NCBI GenBank assembly: GCA_003168295.1
Contig: PMST01000345.1
Span: 8,065 to 14,966, forward strand
Length of the DNA: 6,902 nt
Source: Actinomycetota bacterium
Lineage (GTDB): Bacteria > Actinomycetota > Actinomycetes > Streptosporangiales > Streptosporangiaceae
Reading direction: 5' to 3'
Shown: one piece after another, positions 1 to 5,588 of the stretch
Position numbering within the stretch: position 1 is the first letter of the stretch
How the letters are laid out: the number at the start of each line of letters is the position of its first letter
Made by a program: the position numbers and the translations under genes
The notes under the pieces: model-generated
Databases searched by the model: none
Told to the model about the DNA's origin: nothing
What the model saw: only the letters and a program-made list of their open reading frames with translations

Positions 1-1
1 G

Positions 2-1123
2 GACAACGAGAAGCTCATCTTCCAGGTGCTGCGACGCGGGCTGCCGCCGGAGGTGACGGCCGACACGTCGTTGCGGCAGCTAGTCGACCTCGGGCTGCGG
101 TACGACCTGACAGTTCCGCTGACCCGCTTCTACGGGAACAACCACGCGTCGCTGCCGATGCCGTTCCGGGCGCTGCAGGTGGGGCCGGTGTGGCGGGCGG
201 ACCGGCCGCAGCGGGGCCGGTACCGCCAGTTCTACCAGTGCGACATCGACATGATCGGCGAGCCTTCTGTGCTGGCCGAGACGGAGCTGATCGAGGCGAC
301 CAGCGAGGCGCTGGCTTCTGTCGGGCTTGAGGGGACGACGATCCGGCTGTCGGACCGGCGGCTCTTGGCCGCGCTGGCGGCCGACGCCGGAGTGCCTGAG
401 TCGACGTGGGACGCGTTCTTCATCACGCTGGACAAGCTCGACAAGATCGGCTGGGACGGGGTGCGTTCCGAACTGGCTGAACTCGGGTTTTCTGCGGCTG
501 GTGTCGCCGCAGTGGCGGAGAAGATCCAGGGGCTGGTGGACGTGCCCGCGAGCAAGCTGGCGGGGGTGCTGTCCGACAGCCTGCCTAGGCTGCCCGCAGA
601 GGTGGTCGAAGACCTGTCCGCTACGGTTTCCGTGCTTGACCGGCTGGCGGCGGAGCGCGAGCTGAGCTGGCAGTTCGACCCGACGCTAGTGCGCGGGATG
701 GGGTACTACACCGGGCAGGTCTTCGAGATCATCCACCCGGAGATGAGCGGCTCAGTGGCCGGCGGCGGGCGCTACGACCGGCTGATCGGCCGGTCGCTGG
801 GGCACGACGTGCCAGCCTGCGGGTTCTCCATCGGGTTCGAGCGGATCGTAGATCTGCTGTCGCGGCAGCAGTCACGGGACGCGATCGCCGTGCTGGTGGA
901 GGGCGACGTGCCGGTGGCGGACGCGCTTGCGGTGGCGCGAGAGATGCGACGGGCCAGCGGGCTGGAGCAGGTGGTGGAGGTCGTGCGGCGCAGCGGGAAG
1001 TTCGGGGCACAGCTCAAGCGGCTCGAGGCGGCCGGGTTCGAAGGGTTCGTGCTAGTGCGGGCGGAAGACGGTGTCATCGTGACCGGGGAAGTGCGCGCGC
1101 TGGGCGGAGAGTCGAGCGGGTAG
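2..1123 (+). CDS. hisS: Histidyl-tRNA synthetase-type class II protein (5' end outside window)
   Basis: Class II aminoacyl-tRNA synthetase of the HisRS family, which charges tRNA-His with histidine in the cytoplasm. The frame is open from base 2 (DNEKLIFQ precedes the GTG at 26), so the true start lies upstream. Numbering from the GTG at 26: LRYDLTVP at 24-31; motif 2 around 47-75, with VWRADRPQRGRYRQFYQCD; the HisRS-specific LVRGMGYYTG at 221-230; AGGGRYD at 245-251; motif 3 CGFSIGFERI at 265-274; then a short C-terminal alpha/beta anticodon-binding-like domain from about 286 to 360. The ATP-binding arginines of motifs 2 and 3 and the Arg of VRG are present. The usual Asp of RGLDYY is Gly here. 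RADRPQRGRYRQFYQCD resembles the HisRS type of eukaryotes and Bacteroidetes more than the usual actinobacterial enzyme, so this may be a second, divergent HisRS. The alternative is the catalytically inactive paralogue HisZ, which usually lacks these active-site residues. Family assignment is firm; role as sole or extra HisRS is inference. Confidence 0.85.
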   Translation, partial: DNEKLIFQVLRRGLPPEVTADTSLRQLVDLGLRYDLTVPLTRFYGNNHASLPMPFRALQVGPVWRADRPQRGRYRQFYQCDIDMIGEPSVLAETELIEATSEALASVGLEGTTIRLSDRRLLAALAADAGVPESTWDAFFITLDKLDKIGWDGVRSELAELGFSAAGVAAVAEKIQGLVDVPASKLAGVLSDSLPRLPAEVVEDLSATVSVLDRLAAERELSWQFDPTLVRGMGYYTGQVFEIIHPEMSGSVAGGGRYDRLIGRSLGHDVPACGFSIGFERIVDLLSRQQSRDAIAVLVEGDVPVADALAVAREMRRASGLEQVVEVVRRSGKFGAQLKRLEAAGFEGFVLVRAEDGVIVTGEVRALGGESSG

Positions 1124-1417
1124 AGAGCCGAGCCCAGCCAGTGAGCCGGGACGGTGGGTTTCGCTGGTTTCGCTGGTGCACGCGCTCCCCAGCGTGGATC
1201 ACCATCCCGGGCCGATTAAACCGACAAAAGGAATATTTCGTCCGGTGTATCAGGTGCGGGCAACTCGGCTTTTTGGAGACTTGCCACCCATCGCCATGGG
1301 AGTGATAACGATCCGCAATAAATTCGGAATAGCTTCCTGGTGGCGGGAGACGACTAGTGGGGTGGAGAGGTGGCACGTCTGGGCGTTCTGCGATGGGGAC
1401 AGTTAAGCGGTACTAGG
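1124..1417. other. Spacer between convergent genes; no supported gene
   Basis: This 294-bp stretch separates the end of the HisRS-type gene from the end of the single-pass zinc-ribbon gene. Its middle (about 1215-1335) is visibly richer in A/T than the flanks. It contains a 9-bp direct repeat (gtttcgctg at 1158-1166 and 1167-1175), a 6-bp stem with a 12-nt loop (cgctgg 1171-1176 with ccagcg 1189-1194), and a small hairpin cccat/atggg at 1287-1300. None has a T-tract typical of an intrinsic terminator. A 76-codon open frame at 1176-1406 has no ribosome binding site and no recognisable domain, so I do not call it a gene. Confidence 0.6.
1281..1309 (+). promoter_or_regulatory. Possible sigma70-type promoter pointing into the antisense of the zinc-ribbon gene
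   Basis: TTGCCA (1281-1286) matches five of six bases of TTGACA and is followed after 17 bp by GATAAC (1304-1309), four of six to TATAAT. It lies in the AT-richer part of the convergent spacer. No convincing plus-strand gene lies downstream, so if active it would make a transcript antisense to the 3' end of the zinc-ribbon gene. It may equally be a chance match. Confidence 0.2.
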
Positions 1418-2533
1418 TCACAACTGGTTCCATTGGTAGGTAGTCAGCCCGTATTGCGAGGCAACGGAATTCCATTGACTGACGAAGGCCCTCTTTGCGG
1501 TGGTGGCCTGACCGTCAGGGCCGACGGCAGCCTGAAAATTGGTGTCTGCCTGGTCGTTCTGAGTGCACCCGTTGGAGACTTCATCTTGTGCCCACTGGCC
1601 GAGATCCTTATCCGCCGCGGCCGACGCCTGCCACGCGCTCGTCAACGACTGGAGCATGGCGGCGGGCAGCGCGGAACGCCCGGGAAGGCTGGAAAGCTGG
1701 CTGAGCAACTGCTGATGCGATGTGGCGGCGCTCTGGAACATCTGCGGGTCCTGGTTCAACGAGGGTCCGCACTGGTTCACGTCGCTGACCGCCGCCTTGA
1801 TGGAACTGCGATCTGCGACGCTCTGCCTGAGGAGCCCGGCGAGGCTGGTCGCTGCCTGCCGCTCAGAGATATGCGCTGACGATGAGGCGGAGCTAGCCGA
1901 CGGTGTCGCGGATGTGGCCTGCACGCTCCTTTGATCGCCTGCGCTGGTCGGGGTCGCGGCTGCGCTGGGCCGAGTGGCATGAGACGGCCGCAGCACGAAA
2001 AAGACCACCACGGCGGCTATTACGGCCGGCACCAGCAGGGCAACGACTAGCGCAAACGGCCGCCGGGAACGCGGCTGACTCGGTGGCCGGTCGCGCAGAC
2101 CGAAGAGGCCAGCCGCCTCGGCAGGCGGAGGCGGGAACTCATCGGGCAAGGGTGAAAACTTATCGGGCGGGGACGGGAACTCACCGGGCGAGGGTGAGAA
2201 CTCAGCAGGCGAGGGCGGGAGCGCGCGCTTTGCCGGCTCGGGGGTGGAGTTGGCAGGGCGGTATGAATCCTTCGATGGCCACGTCAAGTCAGCGGCTGGT
2301 GAACTCGGGTGAACGGCATCGTCTTGGGCGGGAACGGGCATGGTCGACGTGGCCTCGTACCCGCTGGCGGTAGTCACCTGTTCGCTGTTTGTCTGAGTTA
2401 CCTGTTCGCTGTGGGTCTGGCCGGTCCGGGGCGGAGCGACTCCCGTGGCAGCATGCCCGCAGGCCACACAGAATCGCGAGTCCGGCTTCAGTTGCTGGCC
2501 GCACTGAACGCAGAATCGCCGAGAACCCCCCAA
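1418..2533 (-). CDS. Zinc-ribbon, single-pass membrane protein with Pro-rich linker and extracytoplasmic domain
   Basis: Function unknown. From a TTG at 2533 the product is 371 aa. A zinc ribbon comes first (Cys 8, 11, 22, 25: CVQC and CVAC). A low-complexity linker follows, with two copies of SEQVT and then a Pro-rich tract of near-repeats such as SPSPGEF, SPPDKF and LPDEF. One membrane helix lies at about 159-182 (FALVVALLVPAVIAAVVVFF), preceded by RSRR, and a Ser/Ala/Thr-rich stalk leads to a roughly 145-residue C-terminal domain. The positive-inside rule puts the ribbon in the cytoplasm and the C-terminal domain outside. That domain has two cysteines (255 and 323), suitable for one disulfide, and ends in YGLTTYQWNQL, which resembles hypothetical actinomycete proteins I know. 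Start choice: AGGAG (2543-2539) lies 5 nt before the TTG at 2533, while an in-frame TTG at 2557 has no good ribosome binding site; the ORF could still begin there. The neighbouring upstream gene also begins with a zinc ribbon. Confidence 0.72.
   Translation of the reverse strand: MGGSRRFCVQCGQQLKPDSRFCVACGHAATGVAPPRTGQTHSEQVTQTNSEQVTTASGYEATSTMPVPAQDDAVHPSSPAADLTWPSKDSYRPANSTPEPAKRALPPSPAEFSPSPGEFPSPPDKFSPLPDEFPPPPAEAAGLFGLRDRPPSQPRSRRPFALVVALLVPAVIAAVVVFFVLRPSHATRPSAAATPTSAGDQRSVQATSATPSASSASSSAHISERQAATSLAGLLRQSVADRSSIKAAVSDVNQCGPSLNQDPQMFQSAATSHQQLLSQLSSLPGRSALPAAMLQSLTSAWQASAAADKDLGQWAQDEVSNGCTQNDQADTNFQAAVGPDGQATTAKRAFVSQWNSVASQYGLTTYQWNQL
2134..2217 (-). repeat. Four 21-bp tandem repeats coding for the Pro-rich linker
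   Basis: Four consecutive 21-bp units (2134-2154, 2155-2175, 2176-2196, 2197-2217) share the core aactcaycgggcraggg with a few changes each. A weaker fifth copy may precede them (2113-2133). On the minus strand each unit encodes seven residues of the form S-P-x-P-x-E/K-F. The 21-bp period keeps the reading frame, so copy-number change would lengthen or shorten the cytoplasmic linker without breaking the protein. Confidence 0.75.
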
Positions 2534-2538
2534 AGCGT

Positions 2539-2543
2539 CTCCT
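2539..2543 (-). promoter_or_regulatory. Ribosome binding site deciding the zinc-ribbon gene start
   Basis: AGGAG on the minus strand, 5 nt before the TTG at 2533. It lies inside the reading frame if translation began at the TTG at 2557, which has only a weak upstream sequence (ccgggcta). This favours the shorter protein, which then begins MGGSRRFCVQC, close to the ribbon as is usual for such proteins. Confidence 0.5.
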
Positions 2544-2595
2544 GATTCGCTCGTCAATAGCCCGGTAAGTAATGTGCTGCCCTTACTTTACGTCT

Positions 2596-2624
2596 ATTGA
2601 GCGGCGCCCGGGTTGCTTTGTCAA
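2596..2624 (-). promoter_or_regulatory. Possible promoter of the single-pass zinc-ribbon gene
   Basis: A perfect TTGACA (2624-2619 on the minus strand) is followed after 17 bp by CTCAAT (2601-2596), only three of six to TATAAT. It lies 60-90 bp upstream of the candidate TTG starts. The -35 is good and the -10 poor, so it is a candidate only. Together with the hairpins further upstream it suggests the gene can be transcribed separately from its upstream neighbour. Confidence 0.25.
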
Positions 2625-2686
2625 GAGGCCGGTTCCTCGCTGGGAAAGCCGGCCAGTTCGTCCTGAGCTGACACTTATCTTAGTGG

Positions 2687-2706
2687 CCGCCTTTCCCGAA
2701 AGGCGG
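2687..2706. other. Perfect 8-bp hairpin in the gap between the zinc-ribbon genes
   Basis: ccgccttt (2687-2694) pairs with aaaggcgg (2699-2706) around a 4-nt loop, cccg on the plus strand. It lies about 70 bp past the stop of the multi-pass gene and 150 bp before the start of the next. No T-tract follows on the minus strand, so it could be a terminator, an mRNA-processing or stabilising stem, or an operator palindrome. Confidence 0.4.
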
Positions 2707-2727
2707 GGAATCTGTGCCATCGCACAA

Positions 2728-2768
2728 CGGCCGGCCTGGATGGGCGGTAAGAGTGGCCAGGCTGGCCG
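2728..2768 (-). terminator. Terminator-like 12-bp stem after the multi-pass zinc-ribbon gene
   Basis: cggccggcctgg (2728-2739) pairs with ccaggctggccg (2757-2768), 12 positions with a single G-T type mismatch and a 17-nt loop. It starts 7 bp past the stop codon of the minus-strand gene ending at 2776. The stem is strong and GC-rich, but no run of T follows on the minus strand. High-GC actinobacteria often have terminators without a U-tract, so termination or partial termination is likely but not proven. Confidence 0.45.
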
Positions 2769-2775
2769 GGTCGCG

Positions 2776-3732
2776 TTAGAGGCTTACGTCAGTGACCGCG
2801 ACCTGCAGGGAGCTGGCCGTGCCTTCCCCCTGCGCGCGCAGCTCGCCGATGGCCACTTCGACTCCCTCGCGCGCCGAATTGTGCATGGCTTCCCGCATGG
2901 CTTTGGCGTAGTCGTAGCGCAGTGTCACGTGCAAGTCAGTTCCGCGTCGCATCAAGATCTGCCACAACCTGGCCAGGAACATCAGGAAGCAGCGCAGCGG
3001 GGAGACCCGGAGCCAGAACGTCCAGCCCACGTACAGGTCCTCCCCGTACGCGAAGCAGCAGACGAAGCCGCTGAACAGAGCGCGGCGAACCTCGAGGTAG
3101 TCACGGCCTTCCCCGCCTGCCAGCTTCAGCCTGCGGACCTTGGCCTCGTCGAGCGGTGTCTGACGTCGCTGGAGAGTCCAGGCGATGTGATCGAATATGA
3201 CCGGCGCGACAGGTGCCTTGCCGTCGACCAGAATCTTCCATTCCGACAATTGGGCCGGTACCGGGATAAACAGGTAAAGGCAGAAGAAGAGCAGCCACAC
3301 GAGCCCCGCGCCTAGGTACCACAGCGCAAAGACTTTGATACCAAGGCCGATGAGGGCAAGGAGCCCGAACACCAATCCAAAAGCGATGGCGAGCGCACCA
3401 TAGACCAGGGAATACAAAATCGCGTGCATGGCAAATTGCCTGAACAGCTTCCAATTGCCGAGCGGATCGAAGGACTCCTCGGGCTCGGAGTAGAGCAGCC
3501 GGAGGCCATCTGCTACGGCCTCGCCGAGCGTGACGGCATCCAGCACCGAATCACTATGACGGGCCGGCCGGCTTTCTGCAGCGGGCCGGGCTCCCGGCAT
3601 CGCAGCGCTGATGACGGTTCTGACCAGCCCAGCGTCCCTGGGCTGCGCGGCCGCCGTGGGCTGCCCGCAGCCGCCACAGAACGCCTCGTCGTCGGCGACC
3701 GGTTCGTGGCATCTTACGCATATTCCGCCCAT
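2776..3732 (-). CDS. Zinc-ribbon, multi-pass membrane protein of unknown function
   Basis: A 318-aa protein of unknown function, resembling conserved hypothetical zinc-ribbon proteins of actinomycetes. The zinc ribbon is at the very N-terminus (Cys 5, 8, 19, 22: CVRC and CGGC). An Ala/Arg/Pro-rich linker runs to about residue 60, then an amphipathic stretch. Two adjacent membrane helices lie at about 103-130 and 133-158, joined by a tight turn. The C-terminal half is soluble and aromatic-rich, with QLSEWKILVDGKAP at 161-174, RDYLEVRRALFSGF at 210-223 and WTFWLRVSPLR at 237-247, and one further hydrophobic stretch at 247-261. The hairpin topology would put both termini on the same, probably cytoplasmic, face. 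The ATG at 3732 places the ribbon at residue 5, and AAGG/AGGGG sequences precede it (3748-3736). The next minus-strand gene has the same kind of ribbon, so the two may act together at the membrane; that is inference. Confidence 0.78.
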   Translation of the reverse strand: MGGICVRCHEPVADDEAFCGGCGQPTAAAQPRDAGLVRTVISAAMPGARPAAESRPARHSDSVLDAVTLGEAVADGLRLLYSEPEESFDPLGNWKLFRQFAMHAILYSLVYGALAIAFGLVFGLLALIGLGIKVFALWYLGAGLVWLLFFCLYLFIPVPAQLSEWKILVDGKAPVAPVIFDHIAWTLQRRQTPLDEAKVRRLKLAGGEGRDYLEVRRALFSGFVCCFAYGEDLYVGWTFWLRVSPLRCFLMFLARLWQILMRRGTDLHVTLRYDYAKAMREAMHNSAREGVEVAIGELRAQGEGTASSLQVAVTDVSL

Positions 3733-3907
3733 GGCCCCTGCCTTTCCACCGGTTGTCTTCTCGGTAGCATCGGCCCCGATCCTTCTCCCCTTCTGTCTCT
3801 TTCGCCGCTTTTTTCATTGGCCCGGATTTACTTTACCGTCGCCAGGTGCCGCTAAGCCAGATCCTGTGAACATTTAGGTAATGAACAAGATAACTCGACT
3901 TTCGCGG
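3733..3907. other. Upstream region of the multi-pass zinc-ribbon gene
   Basis: This 175-bp stretch lies between the start of the zinc-ribbon gene and the transposase-like tail. On the minus strand it carries an A/G-rich leader (aaaaaagcggcgaaag, near 3812-3797) and the motif GTAAAGTAA (3836-3828), also found upstream of the neighbouring zinc-ribbon gene. TAAAGT fits a relaxed TAnnnT -10 element, but I see no good -35 at 16-18 bp. Nothing else is recognisable. Confidence 0.4.
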
Positions 3908-4084
3908 TTATGCGGCGAGGTCTTCCCAGGCCAGGCGGATGACTCGGATTTCTTCGGGTGTTGGCTCGTCGGGGCGAGTTGCCTTAAATCTTGCGGCGAT
4001 GATGACGCGGCGGAGCTTGGCGGCCATGTCCGCGGTGGACGGCTGGGTCTTGGCCGTGTACCAGGGGCGCGGTGATCTTCGGCG
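3908..4084 (-). pseudogene. Tail of a probable transposase (remnant)
   Basis: On the minus strand an open frame ends at TAA (3910-3908) and reads PWYTAKTQPSTADMAAKLRR, then VIIAARFKATRPDEPTPEEI, then RVIRLAWEDLAA. This resembles the C-terminus of DDE transposases common in actinomycetes, from memory rather than from a search. No start codon or catalytic domain precedes it: upstream, the frame continues only as an Arg/Pro/Gln-rich stretch (about 4085-4150), which may be its natural linker or unrelated sequence. An intact transposase would need several hundred more residues. I read it as what is left of an insertion element after deletion. It could instead be the end of some other DNA-binding protein. 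Confidence 0.45.
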
Positions 4085-4098
4085 TGGTGGCCCTGGTT

Positions 4099-4150
4099 GC
4101 CGCGGTTGCCGGGACGATGGCTGCTGGCGGGTTGAGCCGCGGTTGCCGGG
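4099..4150. repeat. Two 15-bp direct repeats at the fragment boundary
   Basis: gccgcggttgccggg occurs exactly at 4099-4113 and 4136-4150, with 22 bp between the copies. The second copy overlaps the hairpin at the end of the permease fragment. The pair sits between that fragment and the transposase tail, where a rearrangement boundary is expected, and may be a by-product of it. Confidence 0.5.
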
Positions 4151-4157
4151 CGGCTCA
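4133..4157 (-). terminator. Terminator-like hairpin overlapping the permease stop codon
   Basis: tgagccgc (4133-4140) pairs perfectly with gcggctca (4150-4157) around a 9-nt loop. The stop codon TGA of the permease fragment (4157-4155) is part of the stem. No T-tract follows. It was probably the end of the original permease transcription unit and moved or stayed with the fragment. Confidence 0.45.
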
Positions 4158-4510
4158 GGCGGCGCGGCGGCGGACCAGCCAGACGGTCGCGGCGATGAGC
4201 AGGACGGACAGCGCGAGCAGCCAGCCGCCCTCGATCCACTGGAATGGCCAGAACCGGCTGCCAGGCTGGTAGCTCACCCAGAACGTGTAGCCGTGCTGGG
4301 TAAGGTAGCCCACCGCGTTCAAGAACGTCTGAAACGTGTTCGGCCCGATCTTATTGGTGGCGGGGTGGTCGGCCTGGAGGATCTGGCTGTTGGGGTTGTG
4401 GGTGACCAGCGGCGTGACGTAATGCTCGCGCAGCCACAGCGCGGTGGCGAAGGCGAGCCCGGCGTAGGCGGCCAGGCTGGCGGCGATCGCGGGGACGGCC
4501 CGGCGGATGA
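4155..4510 (-). pseudogene. 3' fragment of an ABC-type permease gene
   Basis: The minus-strand frame ending at TGA (4157-4155) encodes the last ~115 residues of a membrane protein. One helix (VPAIAASLAAYAGLAFATA) is followed by a polar extracytoplasmic loop (REHYVTPLVTHNPN and onward) and a final helix (GGWLLALSVLLIAATVWLV) ending in RRRAA. The stretch SYQPGSRFWPFQWIEGGWLL resembles the C-terminus of large ABC transporter permeases of streptomycetes and relatives, usually about 300-500 aa and paired with an ABC ATPase. Everything upstream is missing: at about 4510 the sequence changes to the start of a different gene. An ATG at 4574 gives a 139-aa frame, but its first ~23 residues are an out-of-frame reading of that other gene and it has no ribosome binding site. 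I therefore call it a truncated pseudogene, though a small two-helix protein could still be made. Confidence 0.65.
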
Positions 4511-4549
4511 GCCCTCGATGTCGGTGAACAGGAAGGTGAAGATCTCCAC
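4508..4549 (-). pseudogene. First 14 codons of a class III adenylate/guanylate cyclase-domain gene
   Basis: On the minus strand a GTG at 4549 begins (M/V)EIFTFLFTDIEGS. This is the hallmark N-terminus (TFLFTDIEGST) of class III nucleotide cyclase domains, often found in large actinobacterial regulators that fuse a cyclase domain to an ATPase or LuxR-type part. TDIEG contains the first metal-binding Asp of the cyclase fold. After GS the frame becomes a shifted reading of the permease fragment (AGPSPRSPPA) and no cyclase sequence follows. The family normally needs at least ~170 more residues, so only the 5' end is left. The upstream TACGCT (4562-4557) could be a -10 element for a leaderless GTG start; this is speculative. 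The motif is very distinctive despite its shortness. Confidence 0.6.
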
Positions 4550-4606
4550 CCGCCCAGCGTAAGATGCGCGGCATGCGCCGGAAGGGTTTGATGGGGAAGG
4601 GGCACG

Positions 4607-5563
4607 ATGTCTGAACTGCCGAGCTACGCCGACCTCCCGCCCGCCCCGGGCGGCGGCCGCTCCGGATGGGGCCTGTTCGGCGAGGGCGACAATCTCGGGC
4701 TGGTCAACCTGATGACACCCGAGCGGATCGCCGCGGCGGCCCGGCTGATCCGGCGGGGACAGGTCTTCTGCCTGGACCTGCCGCTTGGCAGTATCTCGCC
4801 GGCGCTGGCGACCTTCCGCGGGGTGCCGCGGCATCAGGTGCTGCACCAGCCGGGCAGCGCAGGCTTCGACGACGTCTACGACAACTTCTACCCGCAGGCC
4901 TCCAGCCAGTGGGATTCCCTGGCTCACGTCGGGTACGCGCCGGACCAGATGTACAACGGCGCCACCGAGCAGGAGGTGCTGGCGGGCACCCGGAACACCA
5001 TCGACCACTGGGCCTGGCACGGAATGGCCGGCCGCGCGGTCCTGCTGGACACCGAGCGGGCGATGCGGGAGGCCGGGCGGCCGTATGATCCCGGCGAGCC
5101 GGTCGCGCTCGACGTCGGCGACCTGGAACTGGCCCGGCGCCAGGCCGGGGTCGAGTTCGCCCCGGGTGACATCATCTTGCTGCACACCGGCTTCGCCGCC
5201 TGGTACCTGGAGCAGCCGCGTGAGGTGAAGGATGGGCTGCACGGCAACGTCTTCGCGCCGGGCCTCGCGCACACCGAGGCGATCTGCGAGTACCTGTGGA
5301 ACAGCCACGCGGCGGCCATCGCCTGCGATACCTACGGCGTCGAGGTCTTCCCGGCCGACCGGAGCCCGCAGGCGCACCCGTTCGGATTCCTGCACCACAT
5401 GCTCATCGGCCAGTTCGGCATGGCCCTGGGCGAGCTGTGGTGGCTGAGCGACCTGGCCGCCGACTGCGCCGCCGACGGCGTTTATGAGATGTTCGGGGTC
5501 AGCGCGCCGTTGAACGCGCCCGGCGGGATCGGATCGCCTGCCAATGCCGTCGCCATCAAGTAA
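4607..5563 (+). CDS. Cyclase-family (KynB-like) metal-dependent hydrolase
   Basis: A 318-aa soluble protein of the cyclase family (PF04199-type). Characterised members, such as kynurenine formamidase KynB and isatin hydrolase, hydrolyse amide or lactam bonds with bound Mn or Zn. The name 'cyclase' is historical and it makes no cyclic nucleotide. Visible features: WGLFGEGDNLGLVNLMTPER at 21-40, typical of the long type; QWDSLAHVGY at 101-110, in the position of the HxGTHxDxxxH metal site; GRAVLLD at 142-148; PGDIILLHTG at 186-195; ACDTYGVEVFP at 239-249; and FLHHMLIGQFGMALGELWWL at 261-280. In this type the KynB HxGTHxD signature is replaced by QWDxxxH, which is usual for the subgroup. Start: ATG at 4607 with GGAAGGGG (4595-4602) 4 nt upstream. 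It stands alone: a broken gene diverges on the left, and a NUDIX gene converges 25 bp beyond its stop. Its substrate cannot be told from sequence. Confidence 0.88.
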   Translation: MSELPSYADLPPAPGGGRSGWGLFGEGDNLGLVNLMTPERIAAAARLIRRGQVFCLDLPLGSISPALATFRGVPRHQVLHQPGSAGFDDVYDNFYPQASSQWDSLAHVGYAPDQMYNGATEQEVLAGTRNTIDHWAWHGMAGRAVLLDTERAMREAGRPYDPGEPVALDVGDLELARRQAGVEFAPGDIILLHTGFAAWYLEQPREVKDGLHGNVFAPGLAHTEAICEYLWNSHAAAIACDTYGVEVFPADRSPQAHPFGFLHHMLIGQFGMALGELWWLSDLAADCAADGVYEMFGVSAPLNAPGGIGSPANAVAIK

Positions 5564-5588
5564 CGCCGTCATCCTTGGGCTCTAGCGG

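Noticed and set aside
1176..1406. 76-codon plus-strand open frame in the convergent spacer
   Set aside because: No ribosome binding site before the GTG, no recognisable motif, and a mixed composition. A real small gene is not excluded but has no positive support.
1370..1879. 169-codon plus-strand open frame opposite the single-pass zinc-ribbon gene
   Set aside because: It is antisense to a gene with recognisable domains and shows no family features, although a GTG start and a GGAG-like sequence are present.
2572..3315. 247-codon plus-strand open frame opposite the multi-pass zinc-ribbon gene
   Set aside because: The opposite strand carries a clear zinc ribbon and membrane helices. This frame shows no domain and is a high-GC antisense shadow.
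3874..4239. 121-codon minus-strand frame across the transposase-like tail
   Set aside because: It is Arg/Pro/Ser-rich in the wrong frame. The neighbouring frame ending at 3908 has the coherent protein-like sequence.
4319..5572. 417-codon minus-strand open frame opposite the KynB-like hydrolase gene
   Set aside because: It is longer than the real gene but is antisense to it; its composition is Arg/Val/Gly-rich without a fold signature. Only the short stretch 4508-4549 in the same frame matches a known family, and that is reported separately.
5564..5588. Bidirectional terminator between the convergent hydrolase and NUDIX genes
   Set aside because: Only 25 bp separate the stops, and I see no stem there.
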